This document shows, piece by piece, positions 11,371 to 22,953 of a DNA stretch of 64,000 bases. The notes below the pieces were generated by a model. It did not search any database, was not told the origin of the DNA, and saw only the letters and a list, made by a program, of their open reading frames with translations. The stretch covers positions 49,252,110-49,316,109 of the forward strand of contig CM039125.1 in the NCBI GenBank assembly GCA_022036555.1, written 5' to 3'. The position numbers and the translations under genes are program-made. This DNA is from Microstegium vimineum. Its lineage: Eukaryota > Streptophyta > Magnoliopsida > Poales > Poaceae. The number at the start of each line of letters is the position of its first letter. The first letter of the stretch is position 1.

Positions 11371-12755
11371 CTACATAGCTTAAAACTTTCGAACAGACTA
11401 GCTCGATCAGAATGAGACGTGCTGCTGTCCACTAGCTGTCCTGGACCTAGCTAACACGTAGTACTCATATTTTTATGGAACTCGAACATTTTACACACAA
11501 ATAGCACATGCCCACATATGCGTGTACGTACTCCACATTAAAGACGTACGTGTATAACCATCATATTGAAAAAAGAAATATGATGATGATCGCTACATTC
11601 TAATAAGCACCGTAACTCTTAAAACTTGGTGACAGGATGGTTAATTGCTACTACTTGTGCTCAGTCATACTAGTACTTAATTGATCAAGTTTATAGGCAA
11701 ATGACCATCTTGAGCTCAATAGCCAAAGTCATAGTTTCGTAGCTAGGGTCAACAAGTGTGTAATCCATTTCAGGCTTGGATTGGTTTGCCTAAGCTGGTC
11801 TAATATAATGCTACGTTAAGAAACAATAATTGGCCTCATTTTCCAAGATATATATATATATACTCCGTAGTAAGTTGTCTCAGGATCTCAACACACGTAC
11901 ACTAAGTTCAAAGGCATGCATGTGTAGCGACCACATGCAGAAATAGTCAAGAGTTTATATATACAACATTTCTTTAATATTTGCATATTTATGTAGGACT
12001 TTATCTTATGTTTGAACAATTTATATTGTTATTTATGCACATTTTGAACTTATTTGTTGAATTTATAAGGTATTATTATGCGATCTTTTAGATCTTTTAT
12101 CTTTTTACCAGCGCCACCCTTCATATCTTGACGATGCCTAGGGATCGATTGGCTTCACTATGTGTCTATTTGGCTTTCGGTTCCATAATACAACCTTGGC
12201 ATGTTTGGTTTCTTATAAGGCCTTGCTAGCTAGGCTACCATAAGCCCACGAGAGGGTGTGAGCTAGGCTTTCTCGAAACGGCGGGGTTGCTCATTTCTGC
12301 GGAGCCAGGATTGGATTGGCCACGCGAGATGGGCCTCGTCGGCCTGCACAACACACTGAATAAAACTCCGCTTCCGCATGGCTTGCTAGGGTTACCTCTC
12401 ATTCACCACTCGTTCACTCGCCGTCGCTCTCTTGCTCTCCTTTGCTGGTTGTTGGGGTTCCCGGAAGGGGGCCACCAGAGAAGCTTGTCATCCCTCCCCA
12501 AGTTATCGTAGGTGAGACGTCGTGGTTCATAACAGATGACGTTGATTTGAGCGCCTCATAGGGAAAATTCTTCTTTTTTGTCCAGATCCAGGTGTTTCTT
12601 GTCTTTTCTAGTGGTTATTATGACCGGATCTGAAATGCAATGCATATTTTCTTTACTAGCATTCGTTGTTTTTCCTTGTCCTCTGGCCACGTCCTTGATT
12701 TATTGTCGAGTCTAAGGGAATGGTTGAAAATGTTCATGAATCTGGGTGGTGCATC
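11371..12755. other. Intergenic, no clear gene
   Basis: AT-rich sequence with a short TA microsatellite near 11860. A more GC-balanced segment at 12280-12530 gives a 74-codon frame that I do not recognise and that could be an untranslated exon. A stretch around 12109-12162 resembles 13891-13925 (both contain a GCGCCACCC/GCACCACCC and GATTGGCTTCA pattern). Confidence 0.3.
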
Positions 12756-12758
12756 TTA

Positions 12759-13722
12759 GGACTTATTTGGTAGGGATTCACCACTGAAAGTGAATATGAA
12801 TCTAGGATTCACCGTGGATCTGACATCCGCCGTGAATCTATCACATAACTGTTTGGGAAAACTAGAGCCTCAAAGTCAGATCGATGCGAGGGTATTTTGG
12901 TTGGAATGAATAGATTTGCTCTTTGGATACGACCCACGTGCTAGTGAGTGTCTTTGTCTTCCTCATCTTCTTCTTGGACCCATGTGTCAGCTCTTCTTCC
13001 TTCCTTTTCCTATCGAGTAGACCATAACGCAGCAAGCAACGGCCTCGCCGGAGGTGGGGTGGGCGTGGGGAGTCTTGCCTAGCCCGGTCACGACTCGCAC
13101 TGGGGCGGTAGGGCACAACGAGGTGGCGGACCGTGGCGACACGGTGGGGCATGGCCGAGCGCGCGACCATGGCAGTCAGCCACTTCTTGTGTCAGGGTGG
13201 CAGGGTCAGACGATCTTGTGGCGGCCACAACCAGCGGGCATGATTAGGGGTGGCGAGGGGCGAGGTGCTCTAGCGTCCTGAATCTAGGGGCCAACCCGAC
13301 AATCCGCTTTAGCGACGCGTGTTACGCGTCGGTGGCCAAGGGCCAGAAAGGGAGTGGGGATGTAGAGGGGGGAGGTCGCTGGCGCTAGAGTTGGAATGTT
13401 CGTCGTCGAGCAGTGGCCTCCTATTGGCCATAGCGAGAGAAAGATATGTGTGATGGAGTCTGTTCGTACGGAGGATGGGAATAATATAATAGAAAATGGA
13501 CCGATATGGGAGGGGGAGGTGTACAAGTAGGGCCAGTGATGGTAATTTCTCCCAAATCCACCAAACTCGAGTGAGTGGGGCACTTTTGAGGAGATCCACC
13601 AAAATGATGAATCTATTCCTCAAATCCACCATTTTGGTGAATCCGAATTTGGTGGATCCAGAGTGTTTGCCATATATTTTGGTAGATACAAGCTGTGAAT
13701 CCGAATCTCTAGCAAACATGCT
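12759..13722. mobile_element. PIF/Harbinger-like element with terminal inverted repeats
   Basis: The ends GGACTTATTTGGTAGGGATTC (after TTA 12756-12758) and GAATCTCTAGCAAACATGCT (before TTA 13723-13725) are imperfect inverted repeats, and TTA duplications are typical of PIF/Harbinger. Both ends are rich in GGATTCACC/GGTGAATCC motifs. The central GC-rich 13020-13480 has open frames in several phases but no recognised protein; it could be captured host sequence. Confidence 0.5.
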
Positions 13723-14129
13723 TTAAATGTCACATCTGGTCCTTGTTTATATTCCAGATTATAGTTTCTTCTTACTTATGCACCAGCTGCCATACTAATT
13801 ATTACCACTATGTCTTAGTGTTATGGATCCAACACTTAGGCGTCATCAGCTTATTATTTAAGGTATTTATGAGATATTTCATCATTTTTTTTCAGCACCA
13901 CCCTTAGGGATTGGATTGGCTTCAGTACCTTGTTCTGCCAACTGCCTTTGCTGGATGTCCTGGCTGGAGTCCAAACCTGACTACGGAGTTGGGACAGCCA
14001 GCGTCACCACGGGATGATGGGAGTTGGCGATGAGGCTAGCGATGGTAACTTTCCTGCCTGATGAATGGTAATTATCCAGTACTTTGCTATCAAATTTACT
14101 CTCGTTCGATCTCCTGGACCTAATTGTAC

Positions 14130-14969
14130 AGCAAGCAAGCGGCAGCGGACGTCTGGGGCGCCGGCACAGATCACCACGATGGACTCCGCCTCGGCCGTCG
14201 TGGAGTTAAAAGTAAACTGCGAGCAAGACTCGCACCTCGCCGCTGGCCAGGCTATCCACTCCGACGCCTTCTCCGCCGGCGGGTACATGTGGAGAATAAT
14301 CTTCCACCCAAGCGGGCTTGGCCTGAACGAGGTACGAGACGAGAGTCGTCACGAGGACCTCTCCATTTCCCTCGAGCTTGTGAGCAAGTCCAGCCGTCAA
14401 AGTGTTAGCTGACAACCCCATTCTTGTGCCGCCTTCAGACATTGCTAAACATCTCGACACCCTCCTGGACACCGCGGACGGGTCGGATGTGGCGTTCACC
14501 GTCAATGGTGAGACGTTCCATGCACATCGAGCTGTGCTCGCCGCCCGCTCTCCGGTCTTCCGGGCCGAGCTCCTGGGTTCCATGGCTGAGGCTACAATGA
14601 CACTCATCAATCTGCACGACATCGCTCCTGCAACATTCAAGGTTATGCTTCAGTTCATGTACACTGACTCTTTGCCAGGAGATGACGAGCTTGGGGACGC
14701 TCCAACCAATATGCTACGACATTTGCTTGCTGTTGCTGATAGATATGCCTTGGACCCGCTCAAACTTCTCTGTGTCAAGAAACTTTGCCACAATATGTCA
14801 GTGGGTACAGTGGCTATAACATTAGCTTACTGAAATGTACGGTTGCCTGGAGTTGAAGCAGAGGTGCATTGGCTTCTTCGCAGTGGAGAAGAACTTCAGG
14901 AAGGCCGTGTTAACTAAGGGTTTTGTTAAGTTGGTGAGGAAGTTCCCATCCATTATCCATGATCTGTGA
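14130..14969 (+). pseudogene. MATH-BTB (BPM-type) Cullin3 adaptor pseudogene
   Basis: MATH-BTB proteins are substrate adaptors of Cullin-3 ubiquitin ligases and are greatly expanded in grasses. The frame from about 14179 reads the first half of a MATH domain (VELKVNCEQ, then HSDAFSAGGYMWRIIFHPSG). The second half of MATH is missing. A different frame from 14402 gives a good BTB/POZ domain (GSDVAFTVNGETFHAHRAVL, ARSPVFRAELLGSMAEA, VMLQFMYTDSLPGD, LLAVADRYALDPLKLLCVKK) that stops at 14831-14833. The C-terminal helical part (MYGCLELKQRCIGFFAVEKN to FPSIIHDL) resumes one base out of frame and ends at 14967-14969. Two frameshifts and a MATH deletion argue for a pseudogene. Confidence 0.85.
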
Positions 14970-15124
14970 GACGGTGTTCAGACATAATGTGGTGGGAGAC
15001 ATGTTGATGTAATAGTTCAACTGTCCAAGCACAGTGTTAAGATGGTTTTAATTAGTACTTGATTACAATAATTCTCATACATTTAAAGGATGTTAATTTG
15101 GAATAAAGTTATGTGTGTGTGTGT

Positions 15125-15138
15125 GGGGGGGGGGGGGG
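15125..15138 (+). repeat. G14 homopolymer next to a GT repeat
   Basis: A GT microsatellite (15112-15124) runs into fourteen G residues and then more TG repeats. Just downstream, a roughly 28-bp segment containing GGTCTAGGTATGGTACCGGT occurs twice (about 15209 and 15266). No gene. Confidence 0.8.
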
Positions 15139-15339
15139 TGTGGGTGCGTGTGTGCGCGCTTGGTTCTAGGACTAGTATTGACAATCATTGTGCTAGATTA
15201 CTACGGGCATGGTCTAGGTATGGTACCGGTATCCAATGGATATTCAGAGCTAACCAAGACTGCATGGTCTAGGTATGGTACCGGTATCCATTGTGCTGGA
15301 TGAGTAGATGAATAAAGGTGGAAGAAGTTAAAGTCATCT

Positions 15340-16219
15340 TCTCGTAAAGGAAATTTTTCAACCAAGACAAGCTTCTCTTTGCAGACTACAAGACATGTGT
15401 CGGTAGGCTCATAAACTCCAATCCCAACATTCTCCCATACTACGGGTATTTTTCGAGAATGATGCCAAGATGGCGCACATCCAAGTGGACCACATAGAGA
15501 GTCTCACCAACACTCATGGCTATGATTTGACCTTTGTATATCACAATTTGGTCAATGTGTAGTAGTTGGTGATCTGAATTGTAGAGGTGATTCTGCCAAG
15601 CGTCACTTCCAATTCACCAAACAAATAAACCATGTCTTGTGCTAACAAAGAGGCATGCCTTGGGTGATGACATTGCAACAGTGAGGCTGAAATAAATTTG
15701 ATCATTGTAATAACCATATTGTCCAGCCATGAAAAAAGACGCTGGACAAAGTGGAGGTGAAATGGTGGTGCCAGTGAACACATCAACAATAGTGATTCTA
15801 CTTGTGTCATCAGAGGAAAAGATGGCATGACCATAAGAACACCCTACAAACTCCATGTTCATAATGCTTGAGGGAATTTGACAACAAAATCTAAGGGTTG
15901 GATTGGCTGGGTCCATCAATTTCCATGTGTGATGAACTTGGCCATTGTTACTTAAATGAGCACAACTTTGAACAATGAGAGGTTGAAAAAGCTTTGATAA
16001 GATGGGTTTAGCTAACATGAAGGTTGCACGCCAATTGGGACAGGTGGCTATGAAGGCAAGAAGGTCACGTGTGCAACTTAGGAGGTCATCCCAACCTTGT
16101 GGTCTAGACACAACGAATAACATGGACATTGTGGTGCCAACTTCCATGCAAGTGTTTTCCATGGTCAGATTCCTGTAATCCAAAATTGTAACTTTAGTGA
16201 TCAATAAATAAATCAACAT
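15340..16219 (-). pseudogene. KIB/DUF295 F-box-associated beta-propeller gene, decayed
   Basis: Read leftward from ATG 16217-16219, the open frame ends at 15614. It contains GWDDLLSCTRDLLAFIATCP, NWRATFMLAKPILSKLF, TLRFCCQIPSSI, GCSYGHAIFSS, IVDVFTGTTISPPLCPASFF and FVSTRHGLFVW. This is the pattern of the KIB1-4 beta-propeller (DUF295) proteins often linked to F-boxes in grasses. Beyond the stop, related sequence continues in other frames (a block reading LGRITSTIQITNYYTLTKL within 15541-15610, then further traces to about 15340). The protein is therefore truncated and frameshifted. No F-box motif is visible at the start. Likely a pseudogene; a shortened expressed protein cannot be excluded. 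Confidence 0.65.
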
Positions 16220-16713
16220 TAAACATTAAAAAGTATACAACATCTCAAACGACCCTCAGTTTATTTTAGAATGCTAAGCATTCAATATAATAATTTGAAA
16301 GTCAACATTATTGTTGTTAGTAAAAATAACAATTATGAACAGAATACAATAAAGTGCTTATAACACATTCAAACCTTACACTATTACATCAAACTAGAAA
16401 GAATGGCACATGCCATTTGTGTTTGTGTGGTTGTAGTTCCCTTGAATAGAAATCCAAGATGTTGGAAGCAAACAATTAGTAGCATGTTGTAGACAGTGAA
16501 AACAACAATCCAAAGAGCCATACACCATCAACGGAAGGTGATGTAGTTTGACTCACTCAACGGATTAATATGTGACAATTGAGAAAGCCATGCAACATCA
16601 GACGCATGGCTAGCACCATGACCACAATGAGCATACATACTAGCACAACATACATGCCCACCACATACCGACATAATAGCATGGTATAACGACAAATATG
16701 GGCGACATGAGAC

Positions 16714-17510
16714 TACAAATAGCAACGAGGCAGGGCGGGGCCGAGGGGACGCCCCCTGTGCCTGCCCTGATCCTTGAACTTGAATCCCTAGCCGATCCCT
16801 AATAAGCTAAACAAGGACAAAACTTGCCTTGTCCCCGTCCCATCGGATCCCTGAATAGATCTTTAGTATCCACTATCCAGTCTACTACCGAATGACAAAT
16901 CCAAGAAGTACTACAACTTTTAGCTAAAAGAATTTAGATTTGATAAAAAAGAATCAATAGATTACCGTGGTAGTAGCACGTAGAGAGAGTGGAGGATGTT
17001 GGTGCAGTTCATAGTCAAGAAGATGTGCTCATAGGTCGAACTCCCCAACCACTAAGGTGCATGCAATCGTGCTTTGGCTTGCAGCAAGTCACGAGTTATT
17101 GTCCAAATGCTCTATCCCCGTGAGTTGAAAAGCTCTCGTGATGCGTGAAGTTGAGCACTCAAGCTCCCAGACTCCGATGGATGAATAGCACTATTGCTAG
17201 AGTGGTGATTGGTGCCATAGCGGCCGCCGCCACTCACGGATTGCGACTCGTGCGAGGGAAATATGAGATAGGGTTATGGTTGGTGTACTAGGTGGTCGAT
17301 TTATATACAAGGATGCGAGGTGTTAATTGTTGTCCACTGGGCTAGGCTAGTTGGGCCATGTATTTTGGACTTGTACAATTTATTCCAGGTCCTGTGGTGC
17401 CCCGTGGGCCAAATTTCCCCCGCCTTTGTACTGCTATCCCCACAGGGAAAAATCTATCCCAATCCCCGCCCCATTCCAGTCATATCCCTTGGGGAAAATT
17501 GCCATCCTTA
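16714..17510. mobile_element. Second hAT-like element, degenerate
   Basis: The right end (GCCATCCTTA, 17510) is the same terminal motif as in the hAT MITE at 4727-5222. The left end (TACAAATAGCAACGAGG, 16714) is a weak inverted match. Possible 8-bp duplications are CATGAGAC and CACGAGGA (about 5 of 8). Both ends carry GGGGCGGGG/CCCCGCCCC-type runs (GGGCGGGGCCGAGGGG near 16735; CCCGCCCCATTCC near 17467). The middle has no clear protein. Confidence 0.4.
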
Positions 17511-19300
17511 CACGAGGACACGTGACCGTCACCGCATCTTCCAAGTGGCATTCTAACCAAGATGGAGACACAATCCCCTCCACACAATCCAAATAGCAAG
17601 AAGAGCAAGCGACATCCAACAAGCGACAACGTGTTGGTTGGACAGTGTTTCATATTACACAAATTGTTGGGGTAACGACCAAGCTCCCTCTAATGCAACC
17701 AATCAAGTATGTGGAGCCAAGATTTGTCGCAACTATCAATAATGAACACACAGGGTCCCAAAGGCAGGAAAATATCAATCACTAATATGTGAACATCCAT
17801 GTAAAACATATTCTACAAGGTACTGACTATGACAACACATAGAAGGAGGAAGTATAATGAACACTTGATAGAATAGACACGATACAACACTAAATAAAGT
17901 AAAGAAAGCAAAGAGCTACCAAATTAAATTGCATAGAAGTAAAAGCCTCCACAGAGAGCATAAGGGGTGAACTACCTAATAACTACACCACCATAGCACA
18001 AGAAACAAAACACAACGACGCTAATGACTCTTACATGTAGGACCACTGAGGTCAACAACTACTACAAAAGTAAAAAAACAATCAACACATAGGATCAAAG
18101 AATCTAAGTAAACAATGACCCAAACTAATAAAACTAATCTACCATGGAGGCATAGTAAAACAAATCAAACATCACAATAGAGAAAAAAGCCTACTGAAAT
18201 AATACCTATTGAATATACATCTTAGCAAACTCTAAGAAGGGAAACTACAACCATAACTCAATGACCACCTAACACTAGGTAGATCTTGCATGCAAGAATG
18301 TTCTACAACTATGTAGATGCACTCACACTGAAACGACTATGTCCTTTAAACATAAAAAGGCCAACCAAAACAACACAATGAAGCATTGGAGAGGTAAAGA
18401 CTACAATTCCATGATTTAACAAATCTAAGACCAGTGCCAAAGACAAAATAAGCTAAACGGAAAAGGGTTGTCGTCCACCAGCAACGTCGCCACACTAGCA
18501 TGTTACATGGATATCATGGGATTGAAATTAGCTCACAGCTAAAGAAAGAACACAGCAAAAAAGAGAAGAAGGGACTACGATAGGGACCAAAGGTGACTAG
18601 AAAACCAAACCATTGATAGCATGGCACAAAGAACCATTGAGGCTCACCAAACAACAAAGGCAAGTTGGAAGCTACAAAGAAAAGGGAATGATATATAGAA
18701 TGGTGGAGTTTCAAAGATTCACGATAAAAGGAAAAACGAAAGACCGAGAATAATACTGTGAGCCACATGTCCTATGACATCAAGATGCAAAAATAGAAAT
18801 CACTGGAACCACCGTCGTGCAAATGCCAATCCACCTAAAAATCAGAAAATCAAAGATGGGGGTATCAAAATACTCTATATTGATCTAACACACAGGGCAA
18901 CGCGTATGGTTAAGGAAACAAACCACCGACGATACTTGTGAGAAGAGCGACAAGGATTACCGAGTAAGGTTAGTGAGGAGGAAACAACCAAGAAAGTAGG
19001 CCGAAGATCGGTGGTGGCAGCGGTGGCGGTGACGACGAGAGTGGTAGGATGAGATTGGGAAGTGATCGACCGGGGGAAAAAGATTAGAGTTTCTTGTTTT
19101 GTATAAAAAGGAGATAGATGTGGAACATTGGATGGTGATCCGATGTCTTAAAATCTATGGCATTTTTAGGATGGAATTATAGGTACTAACTCATCATCGC
19201 AAATCAAGTGTACGTACCATCATTTATAATTTTGTATGCAAGGAAAGTGAGAATGTGGGTAGCTTAAATGATATAATAGAGATTGAAAATGGCTAACACA
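17511..19300. other. Long non-coding stretch
   Basis: A-rich on this strand, with no recognisable protein in any frame. On the minus strand, 18960-19110 resembles a 5' untranslated start (a TATAC-type box near 19100 followed by Pro/Ala-coding GC-rich sequence), so this may be the body of a non-autonomous element transcribed leftward. No termini were identified. Confidence 0.3.
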
Positions 19301-19304
19301 CTTA

Positions 19305-19497
19305 AGGTGTGTTTGGTTCGCACCTCCTAAACTTTAGTGGACTACAATATTTTAGTCACCTTTTAGTACCTCTTGAGTGACTGATGGAACTAAAGTGTTT
19401 TAGTCACCTTTTAGTCAGTTTGTTTGACACTTTAGTTTCTAAAATAGCTAAAGTTTATAGTCCACTAAAGTTTAGGGGGTGGAAACCAAATACACTC
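19305..19497. mobile_element. Tourist-like MITE with TTA duplication
   Basis: The ends AGGTGTGTTTGGTTCGCACC and the complement of GAGTGTATTTGGTTTCCACC enclose a 193-bp foldback whose arms share CTAAACTTTAGTGGACTA. It is flanked by TTA at 19302-19304 and 19498-19500, as expected for PIF/Harbinger MITEs. It sits about 350 bp beyond the 3' end of the PPR gene. Confidence 0.85.
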
Positions 19498-19844
19498 TTA
19501 ATCATGCCTTTTACTTTTTAGTCTTCTTCTGCACTCGATTTTTTAAGCATGTGCCAGGTGCCTAGGTAACCACGAGATTTACAAATCATTTGTCAACGTA
19601 TATACCAACTTAGATAACGTAACGTAAAAAAGATAAGAAAAAGAAGTCAAAGACAAACCTAGTGACTAGTGAGCTGTGACCTTATATATACTTAGTTTGC
19701 AACAAGTAATAAGCTCTACATCGTTCCATGTTTCAACAAATCCCATTCATATGAATTTTCCATTCACAAGTTCGGTTCAAAATAAGCCTTATGACTGACA
19801 TTTTTCACTGCAACATGCTGTTAGCAATTTCATCACATCATCGA

Positions 19845-21461
19845 TCATGCCATGGCGTTGCCCGGAACGGCTCGGAACTCATGCACGACGCCGTCGATCT
19901 CAATGGAGCTGCAGCCGGGATCCTTAACGATCTTGTTCCTCCTCATCTGCTTCCTCACCTGCACCGCCCTGCCATGCCGTCCCTTGGACGCGTACATATT
20001 CGACATGAGCACATGATCCCCAGCCTCGCCGCCGCCGCCGCGGTCGACCTCCACCACGCGCCACCGCATCACCCGCTCAGCTCTCTCGACGTCGCCGTAA
20101 GCACGGCAGGCCGCGAGGAGAGATCCCCGGATGAGCGCGTCAGGCGGCACGGGCATGGCGGCGACGAGAGCCTCCGCCTCGTCCAGCCTCCCTGCGCGGC
20201 CCAGCATGTCGACGGCGCACCCGTAGTGCTCGACGCCAGGCGCAACGCCGTAGTCCTCCTCCATGGCGTCGAGGTGACGGAGGCCGTCATCGACGAGCCC
20301 GGCATGGCAGCACGCGGAGAGCACGCCGAGCAGCGCCACGCCGTTCGGCCGCACGCCGGCTCGCCGCATGGCCGCGAACAGGGCTAGCGCCTCGTCGGCG
20401 CAGCCGTGCGTGGCCAGCCCCGCGATCATCGACGCGTAGGTGTACACGTCGCGCCGCGTCATTCCGTCGAACACCAACACGGCCTGGTCCACCGCGCCGC
20501 ACTTGGCGTACATGTCGAGGAGCGCGTTGCCGACAAGGACGACGCCGTCGCGCACCGGCTGCTGCCGGCGGCGCATGTACGCGTGCACCCACCGGCCGGT
20601 GTCGAGCGCGCCGAGCTGGGCGCACGCGCCGAGGACGGCCACGAACGTCGCGCCGTCTGGGGGCACACCAGCGAGCTGCATCTCTCGGAACAGTGCCAGC
20701 GCCTCGCCGTGCTCGCCGGCGCGTCCGAGCGCCGCGAGCATTGTGTTCCAGGACACGACGGACCTGGCTGCCACCGGCATCCCCCGGAACCACCGCCGCG
20801 CCGCCGTTACGTCGCCGCACTTGGAGTACATGTCGACGAGGGCGTTCCATGCCACGACATCGAGCGCGACTCGTGCCGCCGTGACGCGTCGGTGCGCCTC
20901 TCTGGCGAGTGCGAGGTCCCTCACCTCCGCACACGCCGCGAACCCGGCGGCGGCGGCCACCGCGTCGATGGAGACGCCGCTGACGCCGTCTCTGAGATCC
21001 AGCATCGCGAAGAACAGCGCCACGGCGTCGCGGGCGAGGCCGAGTCTCGCGTGCCCGGTCACCATGGCCGTCCAGGACACTACGTCCGGGCCGTCGTCCT
21101 CCAGGAACGCGTCGAAGAGGGCGCCAGCCGCCGCGCGCTCGCCGCAGGAGAGGTAGAGCGCGATGAGGCTGTTCTGGACGGTGCGGTCGCGGTCCAGCCC
21201 TAGCTTGGTTGCGTGGGCGTGCACTGCTGGCGCCGCCGATGCTGTGGAGGAGGCGGACGACAGCGCCTTGATGAGCCCCCGGAGGCTGCGGGCGTCGGCC
21301 GGGGCGCCTCGCCGGAGCGACGCCGCCACAGCGTCGGGCTTGGGGTTTCCATTGCCGTGACGGTGAACTGGAGCTGGAGCCGTGGACTTGCTGTGTGTCG
21401 AGATGACCTCGGAGATGGACGTGCTGCAATGGATAAGGCGCCATGGCCGTGCAGTGTGCAC
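19845..21461 (-). CDS. Pentatricopeptide repeat protein, PLS class, E-type
   Basis: PPR proteins bind organelle RNA one base per repeat; PLS/E-type members usually support C-to-U editing in plastids or mitochondria. The intronless frame has tandem motifs such as DVVSWTAMVTGHARLGLARD, DVVAWNALVDMYSKCGDVTA, SVVSWNTMLAALGRAGEHGE, VLVGNALLDMYAKCGAVDQA and DVYTYASMIAGLATHGCADE. It ends with an E/E+ region (ALIRGSLLAACRAYGDVERA through DPGCSSIEIDGVVHEF) and has no DYW deaminase domain. The stop is at 19845-19847. GC content is very high. The N-terminus is unclear: the frame is open to a GTG at 21461, but I find no in-frame ATG before the first repeats. An ATG at about 21444 lies in another frame. 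A leader exon, a small frameshift or a non-functional start are all possible. Confidence 0.85.
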   Translation of the reverse strand: MHTARPWRLIHCSTSISEVISTHSKSTAPAPVHRHGNGNPKPDAVAASLRRGAPADARSLRGLIKALSSASSTASAAPAVHAHATKLGLDRDRTVQNSLIALYLSCGERAAAGALFDAFLEDDGPDVVSWTAMVTGHARLGLARDAVALFFAMLDLRDGVSGVSIDAVAAAAGFAACAEVRDLALAREAHRRVTAARVALDVVAWNALVDMYSKCGDVTAARRWFRGMPVAARSVVSWNTMLAALGRAGEHGEALALFREMQLAGVPPDGATFVAVLGACAQLGALDTGRWVHAYMRRRQQPVRDGVVLVGNALLDMYAKCGAVDQAVLVFDGMTRRDVYTYASMIAGLATHGCADEALALFAAMRRAGVRPNGVALLGVLSACCHAGLVDDGLRHLDAMEEDYGVAPGVEHYGCAVDMLGRAGRLDEAEALVAAMPVPPDALIRGSLLAACRAYGDVERAERVMRWRVVEVDRGGGGEAGDHVLMSNMYASKGRHGRAVQVRKQMRRNKIVKDPGCSSIEIDGVVHEFRAVPGNAMA

Positions 21462-22430
21462 GGTCGTGGTCTCTGTTTGGAATCTTGGATAAGAACCGAG
21501 AGGCTGACGTGTGGGACCGGACGAGGGTTGCAGACAAGCTGGACCGCGCGTTCAAGGGACGGGTGGAGGTAGCACAATGAACCAATTTGGAGAAGGACGG
21601 TGGAAAATTATATTATTTTGATTGATGATGGGGTAATTCATCTAAAAATGGAATATTTCCAAAAATGGAAATTTGTAGGATTTTTTTTACCAAAGTTGAA
21701 AAGTTGCGAGTGCGTCTGATCGTTCGCTAAATTTGAATCTGGTGAACCTTCACTAATTAGTCGAGCTAGTGTAGATGCCACACACCCTCCCCGCGTGCTC
21801 CTTCCCCTTAAACCCCCTCCTCTCGGTACAAGCAAGACCCATGAGCCAGGATGAGGATGACTGGATGAGCGCGCCTCATCCACGCAATCCTAGGCACAAT
21901 GTGCACCTCGACTGCCGGCCCTGGCTCACCATGCCTCGTCCCCGACACCCATGTCGTGTCCCATGACTCTACCTCTGAAATATAAAACACAATATGAAAC
22001 ACTTGAATGCAACATACATCCTAAGCAAATTAATAAATTCGATCATACACTTAAAACATGTGTGTGAAACATATGTAACATTTAGATAAAACACTTGCAA
22101 TTTACAACATAAAAACACTTATTGCAACATAAGACTGAAACAGAAATATTTCGAATATATACTTTGTGACATATATGTGTGAAACATATGAACATCAAGA
22201 TCAAGATCAAAACACTTGTAACATGCCTCGGAAACACTTGCAACATATACAATATCTCGATCTACTTTGATAATATCCATGCATAACCAACGAGAGGTGT
22301 TGGGGTGCTCGATGTACACAATTTTCCGATGTACAGACCGACGGTCCGGTGTAGGAATTCGGTCACAGTGTGTTCTTCCATCTATCTCTGGACAGTCCGA
22401 TCCAGAGTTGGCGTTGGTTCTTCCATGTCA
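21462..22430. other. PPR 5' flank and repetitive sequence
   Basis: The first part would hold the PPR promoter but shows no convincing TATA box. From about 21980 to 22260, AAACACTTGCAACAT-like motifs recur many times in degenerate form, typical of non-coding transposon interior. No coding frame is recognisable. Confidence 0.35.
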
Positions 22431-22745
22431 CTAGTACACAGCTAGCCTATAGTCCCGGTTGGGAAGGACTTTTAGTCCCACAATGAATGAGACGTTTTCC
22501 TTTTAACTAGCTCATTTAAGGACCTTTAGTTCGGGTTCGTATCACCAACCAGGGCTAAAGAGACCTTTAGTCTCGGTTCGTAACACCAATCCGGACTAAA
22601 GGGTCTACCTTTTAGTCCGGGTTGGTGTTACGAACTGGGACTAAAGGTCTTGGTACATTTAGTCCCGATTCGTAACATCAACTGGGACTAAAGGAGACTT
22701 GGACTAAAGGTTTATTAGTCCCGAACACAAAAATTACCGAGACTA
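22430..22745. repeat. Foldback repeat of the TTTAGTCCCGGTT family
   Basis: The segment repeats TTTAGTCCCGGTT / GGACTAAAGG motifs in both orientations (for example TTCGTAACACCAATCCGGAC and GTCCGGGTTGGTGTTACGAA), so it can fold into a long hairpin. This motif is common in grass MITEs of CACTA affinity; a CACTAGTACACAG sequence at 22430 could be one terminus. No protein. Confidence 0.6.
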
Positions 22746-22953
22746 TTGCATGTTTTGAACATCGGAGGCCTATTATGTAGTAGTGTGTACAGTATTTGCA
22801 TCCGCACATTCTAGCGTTTTGGATCGACATGGGATCCATATTCGCGTCAACACAAAAAAAGAATATTCCATCTATTTGGTATAGTAGTTTAACAGTGATG
22901 CACCACCTTCCCAACTTCCGATCCTAGGGTTTGTTTTGTTTCACTTATTATTA

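Noticed and set aside
19791..20387. 198-codon plus-strand frame near the PPR 3' end
   Set aside because: Antisense to the PPR C-terminal E region; no independent support.
20406..21203. Long plus-strand frames opposite the PPR gene
   Set aside because: They are antisense shadows of a very GC-rich coding sequence; the minus-strand translation has clear PPR motifs.
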